Below are positions 20,291-29,012 of a DNA stretch of 64,000 bases, one piece after another (position 1 is the first letter of the stretch; every line of letters begins with the position of its first letter). The notes under the pieces are model-generated. The model saw only the letters and a list, made by a program, of their open reading frames with translations, did not search any database and was not told where the DNA came from. The stretch covers positions 372,829 to 436,828 of the forward strand of contig NZ_LMNG01000001.1 of NCBI RefSeq assembly GCF_001423295.1, written 5' to 3'. Made by a program: the position numbers and the translations under genes. Source of the DNA: Methylobacterium sp. Leaf112 (lineage in GTDB: Bacteria > Pseudomonadota > Alphaproteobacteria > Rhizobiales > Beijerinckiaceae).

Positions 20291-21589
20291 ATGGCAGCGG
20301 CGTTGATGGACCGGCTGAAGGGAGCCGGCGCCCTGTTCCGGCGCGGCAGCACGCCACCGTTCGCCGGGTTCGAGTGGATCCTCGCCGGGCGCTACCTGCG
20401 CGCGCGGCGGCGCGGCGGCGGCGTGTCCGTGGTGGCGTTCTTCTCGGTGCTGGGCATCGCCCTCGGCGTCGCGACGCTCATCATCGTTCTGTCGGTGATG
20501 AACGGCTTCCGGACGGAATTGCTGTCGAAGATCGTCGGCATCAACGGGCACGTCTTCGTCACGCCGATCGATCGCCTCTTCACCGATTTCGAGGACCTCT
20601 CCGACCGTCTGGCGAAGGTCGCGGGGGTGCGCGCCGCGATCCCCCTCGTCGAGGGGCAGGCCTTCGCCTCCTCGCCGTATGGGGGCAGCGGCGTCCTCGT
20701 GCGCGGCATCCGGGCGGACGACCTCGACAAGATCGGCTCCATCGCCAAGAACATCCGGGGCGGCACCCTGGCGGGATTCGAGGACGGCACCGGCGTCGCC
20801 ATCGGCCGGCGTCTGGCCGAGGCTCTCGGGCTGCAGGCGGGCGACAACATCACCCTGTCGACGCCCAAGGGCGCGACGACGCCGTTCGGCACGGCGCCGC
20901 GCACCAAGTCCTACGTGGTCAAGGCGATCTTCGAGATCGGCATGACCGAGTTCGACGCCACCTTCGTGTTCATGCCGCTCGCCGAATCGCAGGCCTTCTT
21001 CAACCGCGACAACGACGTCAGTCTCATCGAGGTGTACCTCGACAACGCCGACGGGGTGGCGGCCATGCGGCCCGACCTCGAGATGGCGGCAGAGCGTCCG
21101 GTGCTCCTCACCGACTGGCGCCAGCGCAACCGCACCTTCTTCGGGGCGCTGGAGGTGGAGCGGAACGTGATGTTCCTCATCCTCAGCCTCATCGTGGTGG
21201 TGGCGACCCTGAACATCGTCTCGGGGCTGATCCTCCTCGTGCGCGACAAGTCGAGCGACATCGCCATCCTGCGCACCATGGGGGCCACGCCCGGTACGGT
21301 GATGCGGGTGTTCCTCATCAACGGGGCGTTGATCGGCGTTGTCGGAACCCTCAGCGGCCTCGGCCTCGGCATCCTCATCACCCTCAACATCAAGCCGATC
21401 CAGCGCGTGCTGTTTCCCTCCGCCTGGGACCCCACCGTGCGGTTCCTCGCCGAGATTCCGGCGGAGATGAATTCGAGCGAGATCACCGTGGTGGTCGTCA
21501 CCTCCATCGTCCTGTCGCTCGTCGCGACCCTGTATCCCTCTTGGCGCGCCGCCCGGCTCGATCCGGTGCAGGCCCTGCGCTACGGCTGA
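20291..21589 (+). CDS. lolC: Lipoprotein-releasing ABC transporter permease, LolC/LolE family
   Basis: This 432-residue inner-membrane protein partners LolD to release lipoproteins from the inner membrane to LolA. One helix after a short basic N-terminus ([20 protein letters not shown]), a large periplasmic MacB-like domain (~70-290) and three C-terminal helices are visible. The end [15 protein letters not shown] is the family signature. Only one permease gene is present, so the transporter is probably a homodimer of this protein with LolD. Confidence 0.93.
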   Translation: MAAALMDRLKGAGALFRRGSTPPFAGFEWILAGRYLRARRRGGGVSVVAFFSVLGIALGVATLIIVLSVMNGFRTELLSKIVGINGHVFVTPIDRLFTDFEDLSDRLAKVAGVRAAIPLVEGQAFASSPYGGSGVLVRGIRADDLDKIGSIAKNIRGGTLAGFEDGTGVAIGRRLAEALGLQAGDNITLSTPKGATTPFGTAPRTKSYVVKAIFEIGMTEFDATFVFMPLAESQAFFNRDNDVSLIEVYLDNADGVAAMRPDLEMAAERPVLLTDWRQRNRTFFGALEVERNVMFLILSLIVVVATLNIVSGLILLVRDKSSDIAILRTMGATPGTVMRVFLINGALIGVVGTLSGLGLGILITLNIKPIQRVLFPSAWDPTVRFLAEIPAEMNSSEITVVVVTSIVLSLVATLYPSWRAARLDPVQALRYG

Positions 21590-21609
21590 GCGAAAGCTTT
21601 AGGATTCCC

Positions 21610-22323
21610 ATGACCACGACAGCCGATGCGTCCGGCGTGCAGCCGGTCCCGGCCCTGTTCTTCGCCAAGGTGGAGCGGCGCTACACCCAAGGGGCCGGGG
21701 CCCTCGATATCCTGCGCGGCGCCGATTTCGCGATTTGGCCCGGCGAACTCGTCGCGCTGGTCGCCCCCTCGGGCGCCGGCAAATCGACCCTGCTGCATAT
21801 CGCCGGCCTGCTCGAGCGGCCCGATGCCGGCGAAGTCTTCCTCGGCGGCCGGCCCACCGCCGCCATGGCGGATTCCGAGCGCACCCGCATCCGCCGGGAG
21901 GAGATGGGCTTCGTCTATCAGTTCCACCATCTCCTGCCCGAGTTCTCCGCCCTGGAGAACGTGGTGATGCCCCAGCTCATCCGCGGCCTGTCGGGCAAGG
22001 AGGCCAAGGCCCGGGCCACCGAACTCCTCAGCTTTCTCGGCCTCAAGGATCGCCTGATCCATCGCCCGGCCGAACTCTCCGGCGGCGAGCAGCAGCGCGT
22101 CGCCATCGCCCGCGCGGTCGCCAACGGGCCGCGCCTGCTCCTCGCCGACGAGCCGACCGGCAACCTCGACCCGCACACCGCCGCGCACGTCTTCGGCATC
22201 CTCGTCTCGCTCGTGCGTGCGTCCGGCCTCGCCGCCCTGGTGGCCACCCACAACATGGAGCTCGCCGCCCGCATGGACCGGCGCGTGACGATCCGCGACG
22301 GCTTGATCGAGCCGCTGGACTGA
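21610..22323 (+). CDS. lolD: Lipoprotein-releasing ABC transporter ATPase
   Basis: The 237-residue ATPase drives the lolC permease. Walker A reads APSGAGKST, with Ala at the usual first Gly. The remaining motifs are the Q-loop region [18 protein letters not shown], signature [14 protein letters not shown], Walker [13 protein letters not shown] and switch His in ATHN. ATG 21610 has AGGA seven bases upstream; the frame is open further upstream inside lolC, where it is a shadow. It lies 20 bases after lolC. Confidence 0.95.
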   Translation: MTTTADASGVQPVPALFFAKVERRYTQGAGALDILRGADFAIWPGELVALVAPSGAGKSTLLHIAGLLERPDAGEVFLGGRPTAAMADSERTRIRREEMGFVYQFHHLLPEFSALENVVMPQLIRGLSGKEAKARATELLSFLGLKDRLIHRPAELSGGEQQRVAIARAVANGPRLLLADEPTGNLDPHTAAHVFGILVSLVRASGLAALVATHNMELAARMDRRVTIRDGLIEPLD

Positions 22324-22493
22324 TACGGTTTCCGGATGATCGATACCGGCACGGTCTCAGGCAGCCCGCGCGGCACCTGAGCGAAGCCCCAATCCGTAAT
22401 CGCGAAGCGATCGACTGGTATGAGGCGGCGGCGCCGATCGTCCGTCGCGCGCGCCTTCGGTCAGCCGGTGATGCGAAACCGTCCGCCCCAGGC

Positions 22494-24251
22494 CTACTCG
22501 GCGGCGACGCGAAGGTGGGCCGCCTGATCCGACGCGTTCTCGGTCCCGTCGCGCCAGCCCGCGCGGACCGGGGCGAGCGCCACCTGGTTCCGGCCGTTGT
22601 GCTTGGCGCGGTACAGGGCCGTGTCGGCGGCCTTGACGAGGTCGGCACTGTTGCTGGACGTGCTCGGCACGGAGGAGACTCCGAGGGAGGCGGAGATCTT
22701 CGCCCCGTGCGCGCCCGACAGATCCTCGATCCGGGCGCGGATCTGCTCTGCCTTCAGGGCCGCATCCGGCAGGTCGCAATCCGGCAGGAACACGATCATT
22801 TCCTCGCCGCCGTAGCGGCACGCCACGTCGGTCTCCCGCAGGGCGCCGACGATGGCGGCCGCGGCCTCGCGCAGCACGGCGTCGCCCGTGGCGTGGCCGT
22901 GCTCGTCGTTGAGGCGCTTGAAGTGGTCGAGGTCGATCATGATCACCGAGACCTTCCGGCCCTCGCGTTCGGCGAGGCGGACGTAGCGGTCGAGGCTGTC
23001 CTCCATGTAGCGCCGGTTGTAGAGGCCGGTCAGCGGGTCGCGCAGGGCCTGATTGCGCAGCTTTTCCCGCAGCGCGATGTTCGAGAGCGCCAACGACATG
23101 GCGTCCCCGAGGGCCGAACTGAGCGGCAGGATGGCGGCGAGGCGCTGCTCCGCGTCCGAGCCCTCGGCGAAGACCTGGAGCAGGCCGAGATTCTCGCCCC
23201 GCGCGACCATGGGGATTTCGAGGGCCGCGAAGCCGGAGGCGTGATGCTCGCAACACAGCGCCCTGGCGCCACTGCGGTTGATGTGCGGCTTCCCGCGCTT
23301 CATCGCCCAGCACTGATTGATGGTGATCGATTCGGGCAGGGGCTCTCCGGCGTCGCAGGCCCAGGAGGTCGACAGGATGAGACGGTCGCGGGAATTGTTG
23401 AACACGTAGAGCGCGCCGCCGAACCCGCCGATGAGTTCGCCGGCCGTGGCCCGCAAGACCGCATTGGCGTCGTGGTGGTCGGTCGCGCTCTGGAGCATGT
23501 CCGTCATCTCGAACAGGTGCCCGACCTGCGTGCGCGAGGCGTCCATCGCCTGGATCGCCGCCGCCCGGGCCTGCGCCTCCCGCGCGCCGGAGCGGAAGGC
23601 GAAGATCATCATGCCGGCGATCACGAGCTGGGACAGGAGCACCACGCTCTTGCCGATCTCGATCCGCGTCTCGTGGTCGGCGAAGTGGGAGTTCCAATCC
23701 GCCAGGAAGCTCTCGAAGGCATGGCGCATCTTCCCCATCAGGGCGGCGCTCCTGCGGTCCCCGAGGAGGCCCTGGGCTTCGTCCAGCTTCCCGGCGCGCA
23801 CGCGTTCGAGGGCGTCGGTCCAGATCGCCTCGAGGGATTTCAGGGTGGCGTCCGCCGACAATCCGGTTCCGTCCGGCGCCTTGAGGAAGCGGTCGAGCCG
23901 CGCGAGGTGGGAATCGCGCCGGCTGTGGAGTGCCTCGAAGGCACGGCTGTACTCGCCGTACTTGCCATCCCGTTCCCCGATCGCCCGATTGAGAACGTAG
24001 GCCTCCGCATCCATCAGGGCTTCCTGCGCGATGCGCATCTGCCGTCCGCCTTCCCGCAGGTCGATGAGCGCCTGCTGGTGCGCGTTGGTGTAGAAGAAGC
24101 CCGAGAGCACGATCGTGATCATGACCACGACGAGGCCGACCTGCGCCAGGAGGCGCCGCCGGGCGTTGCCGCGCCGTTCGAGGGGACCGGCGGTCCCTCG
24201 TGCGTGTTCGTTGACGGCCATGTTTCCAACCGGCTCCGCGCCCGAGTCCAT
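22494..24251 (-). CDS. Membrane-anchored GAF-GGDEF diguanylate cyclase
   Basis: The 585-residue protein makes cyclic di-GMP. The layout is: an N-terminal helix (~25-48), a ~150-residue helical periplasmic region, a second helix, a coiled linker, a GAF-like sensor domain and a GGDEF domain. The active-site loop is GGEEM at 481-485, and the inhibitory I-site RETD lies five residues before it, so product feedback is expected. The region between the two helices resembles a chemotaxis four-helix sensor (inferred). ATG 24251 has GCGAGG six bases upstream; ATG 24275 and 24221 are alternatives. It is divergent from zwf. Confidence 0.85.
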   Translation of the reverse strand: MDSGAEPVGNMAVNEHARGTAGPLERRGNARRRLLAQVGLVVVMITIVLSGFFYTNAHQQALIDLREGGRQMRIAQEALMDAEAYVLNRAIGERDGKYGEYSRAFEALHSRRDSHLARLDRFLKAPDGTGLSADATLKSLEAIWTDALERVRAGKLDEAQGLLGDRRSAALMGKMRHAFESFLADWNSHFADHETRIEIGKSVVLLSQLVIAGMMIFAFRSGAREAQARAAAIQAMDASRTQVGHLFEMTDMLQSATDHHDANAVLRATAGELIGGFGGALYVFNNSRDRLILSTSWACDAGEPLPESITINQCWAMKRGKPHINRSGARALCCEHHASGFAALEIPMVARGENLGLLQVFAEGSDAEQRLAAILPLSSALGDAMSLALSNIALREKLRNQALRDPLTGLYNRRYMEDSLDRYVRLAEREGRKVSVIMIDLDHFKRLNDEHGHATGDAVLREAAAAIVGALRETDVACRYGGEEMIVFLPDCDLPDAALKAEQIRARIEDLSGAHGAKISASLGVSSVPSTSSNSADLVKAADTALYRAKHNGRNQVALAPVRAGWRDGTENASDQAAHLRVAAE

Positions 24252-24316
24252 CGATACCTCGCCGCACTGGGGCATGGATCCGCTTTCTTCCGGTGAAAGA
24301 AGATGGCTAAGAAAAT

Positions 24317-24336
24317 CCGTATTTCGGTCGATACGG
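24317..24336. promoter_or_regulatory. Inverted repeat in the diguanylate cyclase-zwf divergent region
   Basis: CCGTAT at 24317-24322 and ATACGG at 24331-24336 form a perfect six-base inverted repeat with an eight-base spacer. It lies 66 bases upstream of the cyclase start and 124 bases upstream of zwf. It could be an operator for either gene; no regulator is recognised. Confidence 0.35.
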
Positions 24337-24459
24337 TCTTCCCCGCTTCGTCCGCCGCGTGACCCGGCGCACCCCTGGCCCCGGAACGTGCTGCACCGCG
24401 GCAAGTTGACGTGCGATCCCGCGCGGTGGGCCGCGTGCGGGGCACCGGAGATTGGGACG

Positions 24460-25971
24460 ATGAGCACTGACGCCGCACACGACACGCCGCCGCCGAGCGA
24501 CAGCCCGACCGCGCCGCCCTGCACCCTCGTCATCTTCGGCGCCTCGGGCGACCTCACCAAGCGCCTGCTGATGCCGGCCCTGTACAATCTCTCGGCCGGC
24601 AAGCTGCTCGACGACGGCTTCAAGATCATCGGCGTCGACCACAACAGCAACACCGACGAGGGCTGGCGCGAGAGCCTCTCGCAGACCATGCAATCCTTCA
24701 CCACCGACAGGACGTCCGAGTTCCACCCCGACCACATCGACGAGACCGCCTGGGGCTTCGTGCGCGACCGCCTGCATTTCCGGCACGGCGATTTCGCCGA
24801 GGCCGGGACCTTCCGGGATCTCGCCGGGGTGCTCACCGGCAACGTGGTGTTCTACCTCGCGGTCTCGGCCCGGTTCTTCGGTCCCATCGTCGAGCAGCTC
24901 GGGGCGGCCGGGCTCCTGAAACAGGCGGATGGCGCCTTCCGCCGGGTGGTGGTGGAAAAGCCGTTCGGCAGCGATCTGGCGTCGGCCAAGGCCCTGAACG
25001 CGACGCTGCTGGCCCAGGGCGACGAGACCCAGTTCTTCCGCATCGACCATTTCCTCGGTAAGGAGACCGTGCAGAGCATCCTGGCCCTGCGCTTCGCCAA
25101 CGGCCTGCTGGAGCCGGTCTGGCGCGCCGAACACGTCGCCGCCATCGAGATCACCGCCGCGGAGACCATCGGGGTGGAGGAGCGCGGTGCGTTCTACGAG
25201 CCCACCGGCGCCCTGCGGGACATGGTGCCGAACCACCTGTTCCAGCTGCTGTGCATGGTCGCCATGGAGGCGCCCGACAGCCTCGCGGCCGAGGCCGTCC
25301 GCGACGCCAAGAGCCGGCTCCTCGAAGCCATCCGGCCGATCCCGCCCGAGGACGCCGTGCGGGGCCAATACACGGCCGGCACCGAACTCGGCAAAGCCGT
25401 GATCGGCTACCGCGACGAGCCGAATGTGGCGGCGGAGTCCGGCACCGAAACCTACGTCGCCCTGAAGCTCACCATCGATACCCCGCGCTGGACCGGCGTG
25501 CCGTTCTACCTGCGCACGGGCAAGCGCATGACCGACCGGGCCACCGAGATCGCCGTGCACTTCAAGAGGCCGGCGCACTCGCCGTTCTCTACGACCTCCG
25601 GGATGGTGCCCGATATCCTGCGCCTGCGCATCGATCCCGAGCAGGGCATGAGCCTCGGCCTCAACGCCAAGCGGCCGGGCCCCGAGATGCGCCTCGGCCG
25701 GGTGGTCGCCACCTTCGATTACGGCGATTTCTTCCACGAGACCCCGAGCGTCGGCTACGAGACCTTGCTGTACGATTGCATGACCGGGGACGCGACCCTG
25801 TTCCAGCGCGCCGACGGGATCGAGGCCGCCTGGACGGCCGTCGAACCCCTGCTGGCGGCGTGGCGGGACTCGCCCGTGGCGTTCTACGCCGCCGGCAGCG
25901 ACGGGCCGGATGAGGCCACGGCTTTGCTCGCCCGCGACGGCCATTCCTGGCTACCGCTCGGCGAGGCTTGA
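24460..25971 (+). CDS. zwf: Glucose-6-phosphate 1-dehydrogenase
   Basis: The 503-residue enzyme oxidises glucose 6-phosphate to 6-phosphogluconolactone with NADP and opens the oxidative pentose phosphate and Entner-Doudoroff routes. The nucleotide fold begins LVIFGASGDLTKRLLMPALYN. EKPFGSD and the active-site motif RIDHFLGKE (His near 197) are present. The frame is open to 24115, but ATG 24460 gives the usual length. The last 21 bases overlap the convergent nuclease gene. Confidence 0.96.
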   Translation: MSTDAAHDTPPPSDSPTAPPCTLVIFGASGDLTKRLLMPALYNLSAGKLLDDGFKIIGVDHNSNTDEGWRESLSQTMQSFTTDRTSEFHPDHIDETAWGFVRDRLHFRHGDFAEAGTFRDLAGVLTGNVVFYLAVSARFFGPIVEQLGAAGLLKQADGAFRRVVVEKPFGSDLASAKALNATLLAQGDETQFFRIDHFLGKETVQSILALRFANGLLEPVWRAEHVAAIEITAAETIGVEERGAFYEPTGALRDMVPNHLFQLLCMVAMEAPDSLAAEAVRDAKSRLLEAIRPIPPEDAVRGQYTAGTELGKAVIGYRDEPNVAAESGTETYVALKLTIDTPRWTGVPFYLRTGKRMTDRATEIAVHFKRPAHSPFSTTSGMVPDILRLRIDPEQGMSLGLNAKRPGPEMRLGRVVATFDYGDFFHETPSVGYETLLYDCMTGDATLFQRADGIEAAWTAVEPLLAAWRDSPVAFYAAGSDGPDEATALLARDGHSWLPLGEA

Positions 25972-26787
25972 GCGCACCCCGCCCGGGCCGACCTTACTCG
26001 GTCCGATCTTGCCCGGTCCGGGTTTGCGTCGGCCCACCTCGCGCACCGGCGTCAGCTCCGACAGCTGGTCGTGGTGGAGCAGCACGACGTTCGTCGCCGC
26101 CGCGAGCTTGCGCGCGGCCGGGGTGAAGCCGGCATTCGACACCACCGCCGCCATGTCGCCCGACCAGTAGCGCAGGGCGGCGGCGATCTCCTGCACGGCG
26201 CCGTTGCCCACCGGCTTGCCGTAGCGCTTGCACTGGACGACGAGGCGTACGCCCGCGCGCTCCGCGACGATGTCGGCGCCCTGGTCGCCGCTGGCCTGGG
26301 TCGCTCGCGCGTTCCAGCCGGCCTCCCGCAGGCGCTCGGCGCAGAAGCGCTCGTAGGCGATGCCCTCCTCCGGCGCATCGGCCTCGTCGGGCAGCGGATA
26401 CGCCGCGGCGGCGCGCTCGATGGTGGCCAGGATCGTCTCCCAGAGGGCGTCGCCCTCCTCGCCGTAGCCCCTCGCATCGAGGGCGGGTAGAATCGTCCGT
26501 TCGGCGAAGTATTCGCGTTCGCGTACCCATCCGTCATCGATCCGATTGCCGTAGGCATCGACGAAGCACTCCTGGCGCCTGCGTAGAGCCAGCGTCGCGG
26601 CGTGCTGTCGGGCAAGGTTTCGGATGAGGCGGCGGATGCGCCGGGGGCGGTCGAGGCGGTGCAGCCCGATGGCCGCGAGGCAGAGGCCCGTGGCAACCAG
26701 GGCCGGTGCGCCGTAGACGAACGCGGCGGCGCCCCCGGCGAGGCCGGTCCAGAACAAGCGTGCGACGAGGCGCGAGCGGCCCGGCAT
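25951..26787 (-). CDS. Membrane-associated Mrr-like restriction endonuclease domain protein
   Basis: The 278-residue protein has one or two hydrophobic segments near the N-terminus (residues ~8-42) and a basic helical middle. A C-terminal PD-(D/E)xK nuclease fold of Mrr type carries the catalytic pattern GDQGADIV (Asp) and VVQCKRYGK (QxK). The Mrr family cleaves or binds DNA, sometimes modified DNA. A membrane-anchored form with no partner methylase nearby is not a typical restriction system, so the role is unknown. The C-terminal tail is Pro/Gly/Lys-rich and overlaps zwf by 21 bases. Confidence 0.8.
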   Translation of the reverse strand: MPGRSRLVARLFWTGLAGGAAAFVYGAPALVATGLCLAAIGLHRLDRPRRIRRLIRNLARQHAATLALRRRQECFVDAYGNRIDDGWVREREYFAERTILPALDARGYGEEGDALWETILATIERAAAAYPLPDEADAPEEGIAYERFCAERLREAGWNARATQASGDQGADIVAERAGVRLVVQCKRYGKPVGNGAVQEIAAALRYWSGDMAAVVSNAGFTPAARKLAAATNVVLLHHDQLSELTPVREVGRRKPGPGKIGPSKVGPGGVRSSLAER

Positions 26788-27100
26788 GGAGGGTTCCCGA
26801 TACGGGCCGCCGGGCCATCGGGGCCGGGCTCACGGCCGCGCCGGAGAACCCTGGCACGCGCCCGTTGCGCGATCTCTAACGCCCCCTGGGCGCCGACGTT
26901 TTGGAGTGGATAACACGGGGCCGGCCCCGGTTCGCCTGGGACAAGCCCTCGGCCCGGATCGCATTCGCACCGGGCCGGCGCGTCACGCCACGCGGTCGCG
27001 CAAGGTTTCGCCGGATGCCCTGCCGGCGATGCTTTGCCCTGCCGGGGATACTTGAGCGGCGTCGAACGGGGCGGATGGCCCGGTCCGACGCCGTCGGGGC
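26788..27100. other. Intergenic region between mucR and the Mrr-like gene
   Basis: This 313-base GC-rich gap has no convincing gene. On the - strand just after mucR there is an eight-base inverted repeat: CGGCGTCG at 27057-27064 and CGACGCCG at 27086-27093. It could form a hairpin with a 21-base loop at the end of the mucR transcript, but it has no T-run. Open frames here have no start signal and no recognisable product. Confidence 0.4.
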
Positions 27101-27631
27101 TCACGCGTCCGCGGCGACCTTCGGACGACGGCCGCGGGCCACGGCGGGCTTGGCCTCCGTGGCCTTGGCTTCGGTCGACTTGACGTCGGCGGGCTTGGCT
27201 TCGGCGGCGGCGGCGATCTGCTTGCGACGCTGCTGGCCCAGGCCCATGTTCTTCGCCAGTTCCGAACGGGCGGCCGCATAGTTCGGCGCCACCATTGGAT
27301 AGTCGCTCGGAAGGTTCCACTTGGCACGGTACTGGTCCGGCGTCATGTCGTAGCGCGTGCGCAGGTGGCGCTTGAGCGACTTGAACTTCTTCCCGTCTTC
27401 CAGGCAGACGAGATAATCGGGCGTGATCGAGCGCTTGACCGAGACGGCGGGGGTGAGCGGCTCGCTCTTCTCTTCCGCAGCGGGGGCCGTGAGGCGCCCG
27501 AGGGTCGCGTGAACGGACGCGATGAGGCTCGGGAGCTCGACGGCCGGCACCGAATTGTTGCTCACGAACGCGGAAACGATGTCCGCCGCGAGTTCGATGT
27601 AATCCGGCATTGTCTCGTCATCCACCTTCAT
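27101..27631 (-). CDS. mucR: MucR/Ros family transcriptional regulator
   Basis: The 176-residue protein belongs to the alphaproteobacterial zinc-finger-like repressors that bind AT-rich DNA. The N-terminal oligomerisation block PDYIELAADIVSAFVSNNSV and the DNA-binding block CLEDGKKFKSLKRHLRTRYD are clear. The Ros zinc ligands are C, D, H, H; here the Cys, Asp and first His are present, but the last His is Tyr. The C-terminus is an Ala/Lys/Glu-rich tail ending GRRPKVAADA. The start could be ATG 27631 (GGGGGTGG just upstream) or ATG 27610, both in frame. Confidence 0.9.
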   Translation of the reverse strand: MKVDDETMPDYIELAADIVSAFVSNNSVPAVELPSLIASVHATLGRLTAPAAEEKSEPLTPAVSVKRSITPDYLVCLEDGKKFKSLKRHLRTRYDMTPDQYRAKWNLPSDYPMVAPNYAAARSELAKNMGLGQQRRKQIAAAAEAKPADVKSTEAKATEAKPAVARGRRPKVAADA

Positions 27632-28068
27632 CATCCACCCCCATTGATACAGTGCCCGGAATTTTCGGCGACCAGGCAATCTTTAGCGCCGTGGTCACGT
27701 GAGCAATCAAAAATCCGTGACTAGGAAGCTACTATGACGCCGTAAGTCGAAGCGCAAGAGGCATAGGAATGTTCGCTGGTAATGCGAACTTTAACTACCT
27801 AAGCGAACCGCGACGATGGAACGGTGTTCAACAACCGTAACTGGGTTCGAAAAAATCCAAGACGGCTGCTTGGGTACGAAATTGTATTCATTTCAGTTGG
27901 TGCCGGTTCGTCGTCGATTCGGCCGATCAGCACTCGAAGATCGAACAAGTCTGTACGTTTTTTACCAAAACAGACCGCTCGGGCCCCCGAACCACCGAAA
28001 CCGTGGGTTCGCCCCCGATCTCGGCCGGGTCCGGACGGGCGGAGCGCGAGACCGCCGCCCGGGCCGGG
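27632..28068. other. AT-richer regulatory region upstream of mucR
   Basis: This 437-base gap separates mucR from the aldolase, both on -. It is clearly AT-richer than its surroundings, as expected for MucR-type autoregulation. It contains an inverted repeat GTTCGC (27771-27776) / GCGAAC (27784-27789) with a seven-base spacer and a third GCGAAC at 27803-27808. A smaller repeat ACGGT/ACCGT lies at 27821-27838. T-rich stretches occur near 27960. No gene or tRNA was recognised. Confidence 0.5.
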
Positions 28069-28851
28069 TCAGCGCGGGGCCGGCCCGTCCTGCGCCCGCA
28101 GGCCGTAGGTCTTGAAGCGCTCCACCGTCCGGGCGATCTCGTCGTCGGGCAGGATCACGGGCGCCCCCACCTGCAGGGCGATGGCGTATTGCCGGCACAG
28201 GGCCTCCATCTCCACGGCGAGCCACAGGGCCTTGGCGAGGTCCGGCCCCGTGGCGATCATGCCGTGGTTGGCGAGCAGGCAGCCTCCGCGTCCCTCCAGG
28301 GCTTCGAGGGCGAGGGCGGAGAGTGCGTCGGTGCCGTAGGGGGCGTAGGGGGCGCACCGGATCGTCGGCCCGCCCACCGCCGCGATCATGTAATGCACCG
28401 CCGGAATCGTGCGTCCGCACAGGGCGAAGGCGGTGCAGTAATCCGGGTGGGCGTGCACCACGGCGTGGACGTCCGGCCGCCGGGCCAGGATATCGCGATG
28501 GAAGCGCCATTCCGAGGACGGGGCGAAGCGGTGGTCGTGGGTGCCCGCGAAGGTCATCGGCACGATGCTCTCCGGGGTCAGCGCCTCGGCCGGGACGCCG
28601 GAGGGGCTGACGAGGAAGCCGTCGCCGTGCCGCACGGAGACGTTGCCGGAGGTGCCCTGGCTCAGCCCGAGGGTGAGCAGGTCGCGCATGGCCGCGACGA
28701 CGCCGCGGGCCGCTTCAATCCGGTCCGGCTCCATCCGGTCCGGCTTCATCCCGTCCGGCTGGGCGGCGCGAGCGTTGTCCGGAGTAGGAAGTCGGCCGTC
28801 GTCGGAAGGCGTCACTTGCGAAGGTGTCACTTGCGAAGGTGTCTCTTGCAT
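28069..28851 (-). CDS. Class II aldolase/adducin family protein
   Basis: The 260-residue protein resembles L-fuculose-phosphate and ribulose-phosphate aldolases, zinc enzymes that cleave or epimerise phosphosugars; the substrate is not known. The core begins about residue 45. GTSGNVSVR (phosphate site), PSG, the zinc pair HAHP and the later ANHG are present. The first ~45 residues are low complexity and encoded partly by short tandem repeats (TPSQV twice; PDRME/PDRIE). The true start may be a downstream Met, such as the one before EPDRIE. It lies between mucR and a divergent acyl-CoA synthetase. Confidence 0.85.
   Translation of the reverse strand: MQETPSQVTPSQVTPSDDGRLPTPDNARAAQPDGMKPDRMEPDRIEAARGVVAAMRDLLTLGLSQGTSGNVSVRHGDGFLVSPSGVPAEALTPESIVPMTFAGTHDHRFAPSSEWRFHRDILARRPDVHAVVHAHPDYCTAFALCGRTIPAVHYMIAAVGGPTIRCAPYAPYGTDALSALALEALEGRGGCLLANHGMIATGPDLAKALWLAVEMEALCRQYAIALQVGAPVILPDDEIARTVERFKTYGLRAQDGPAPR
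28811..28840. repeat. 15-bp tandem duplication in the 5' part of the aldolase gene
   Basis: GTCACTTGCGAAGGT occurs at 28811-28825 and again at 28826-28840, followed by a partial third copy. The unit is a multiple of three and encodes TPSQV on the - strand, so copy number changes would keep the frame. The repeat lies within the variable N-terminal extension. Confidence 0.85.
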
Positions 28852-28980
28852 CGAAACGTCTCCAGGGGTTGGGTCCGGGGGCGGTGATCCGAGCCGGGAT
28901 CGGACGCGGGATGCGCGCGGGGCGATCGGCCGGCCGAAATCCGTCGGGTCGCTCGGCGGCCCACGAAACTGAGGTGATTC

Positions 28981-29012
28981 ATGAGTACCACTCCATGAGT
29001 ACCACTCGATGA
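28981..29012 (+). other. Two chained five-codon ORFs before the acyl-CoA synthetase
   Basis: A 14-base unit starting ATGAGTACCACTC is repeated (28981-28994, 28995-29008), and a third partial copy forms the real start at 29009. Because 14 is not a multiple of three, each ATG is in a different frame. The first reads MSTTP then TGA, overlapping the second ATG. The second reads MSTTR then TGA, overlapping the third ATG. The only good Shine-Dalgarno, GAGGTG at 28971-28976, precedes the first ATG. Confidence 0.6.

Noticed and set aside
21735..24296. Long + strand frame running through lolD and opposite the diguanylate cyclase
   Set aside because: It is a shadow of lolD in another frame and then the antisense of the cyclase; the real genes have full sets of motifs.
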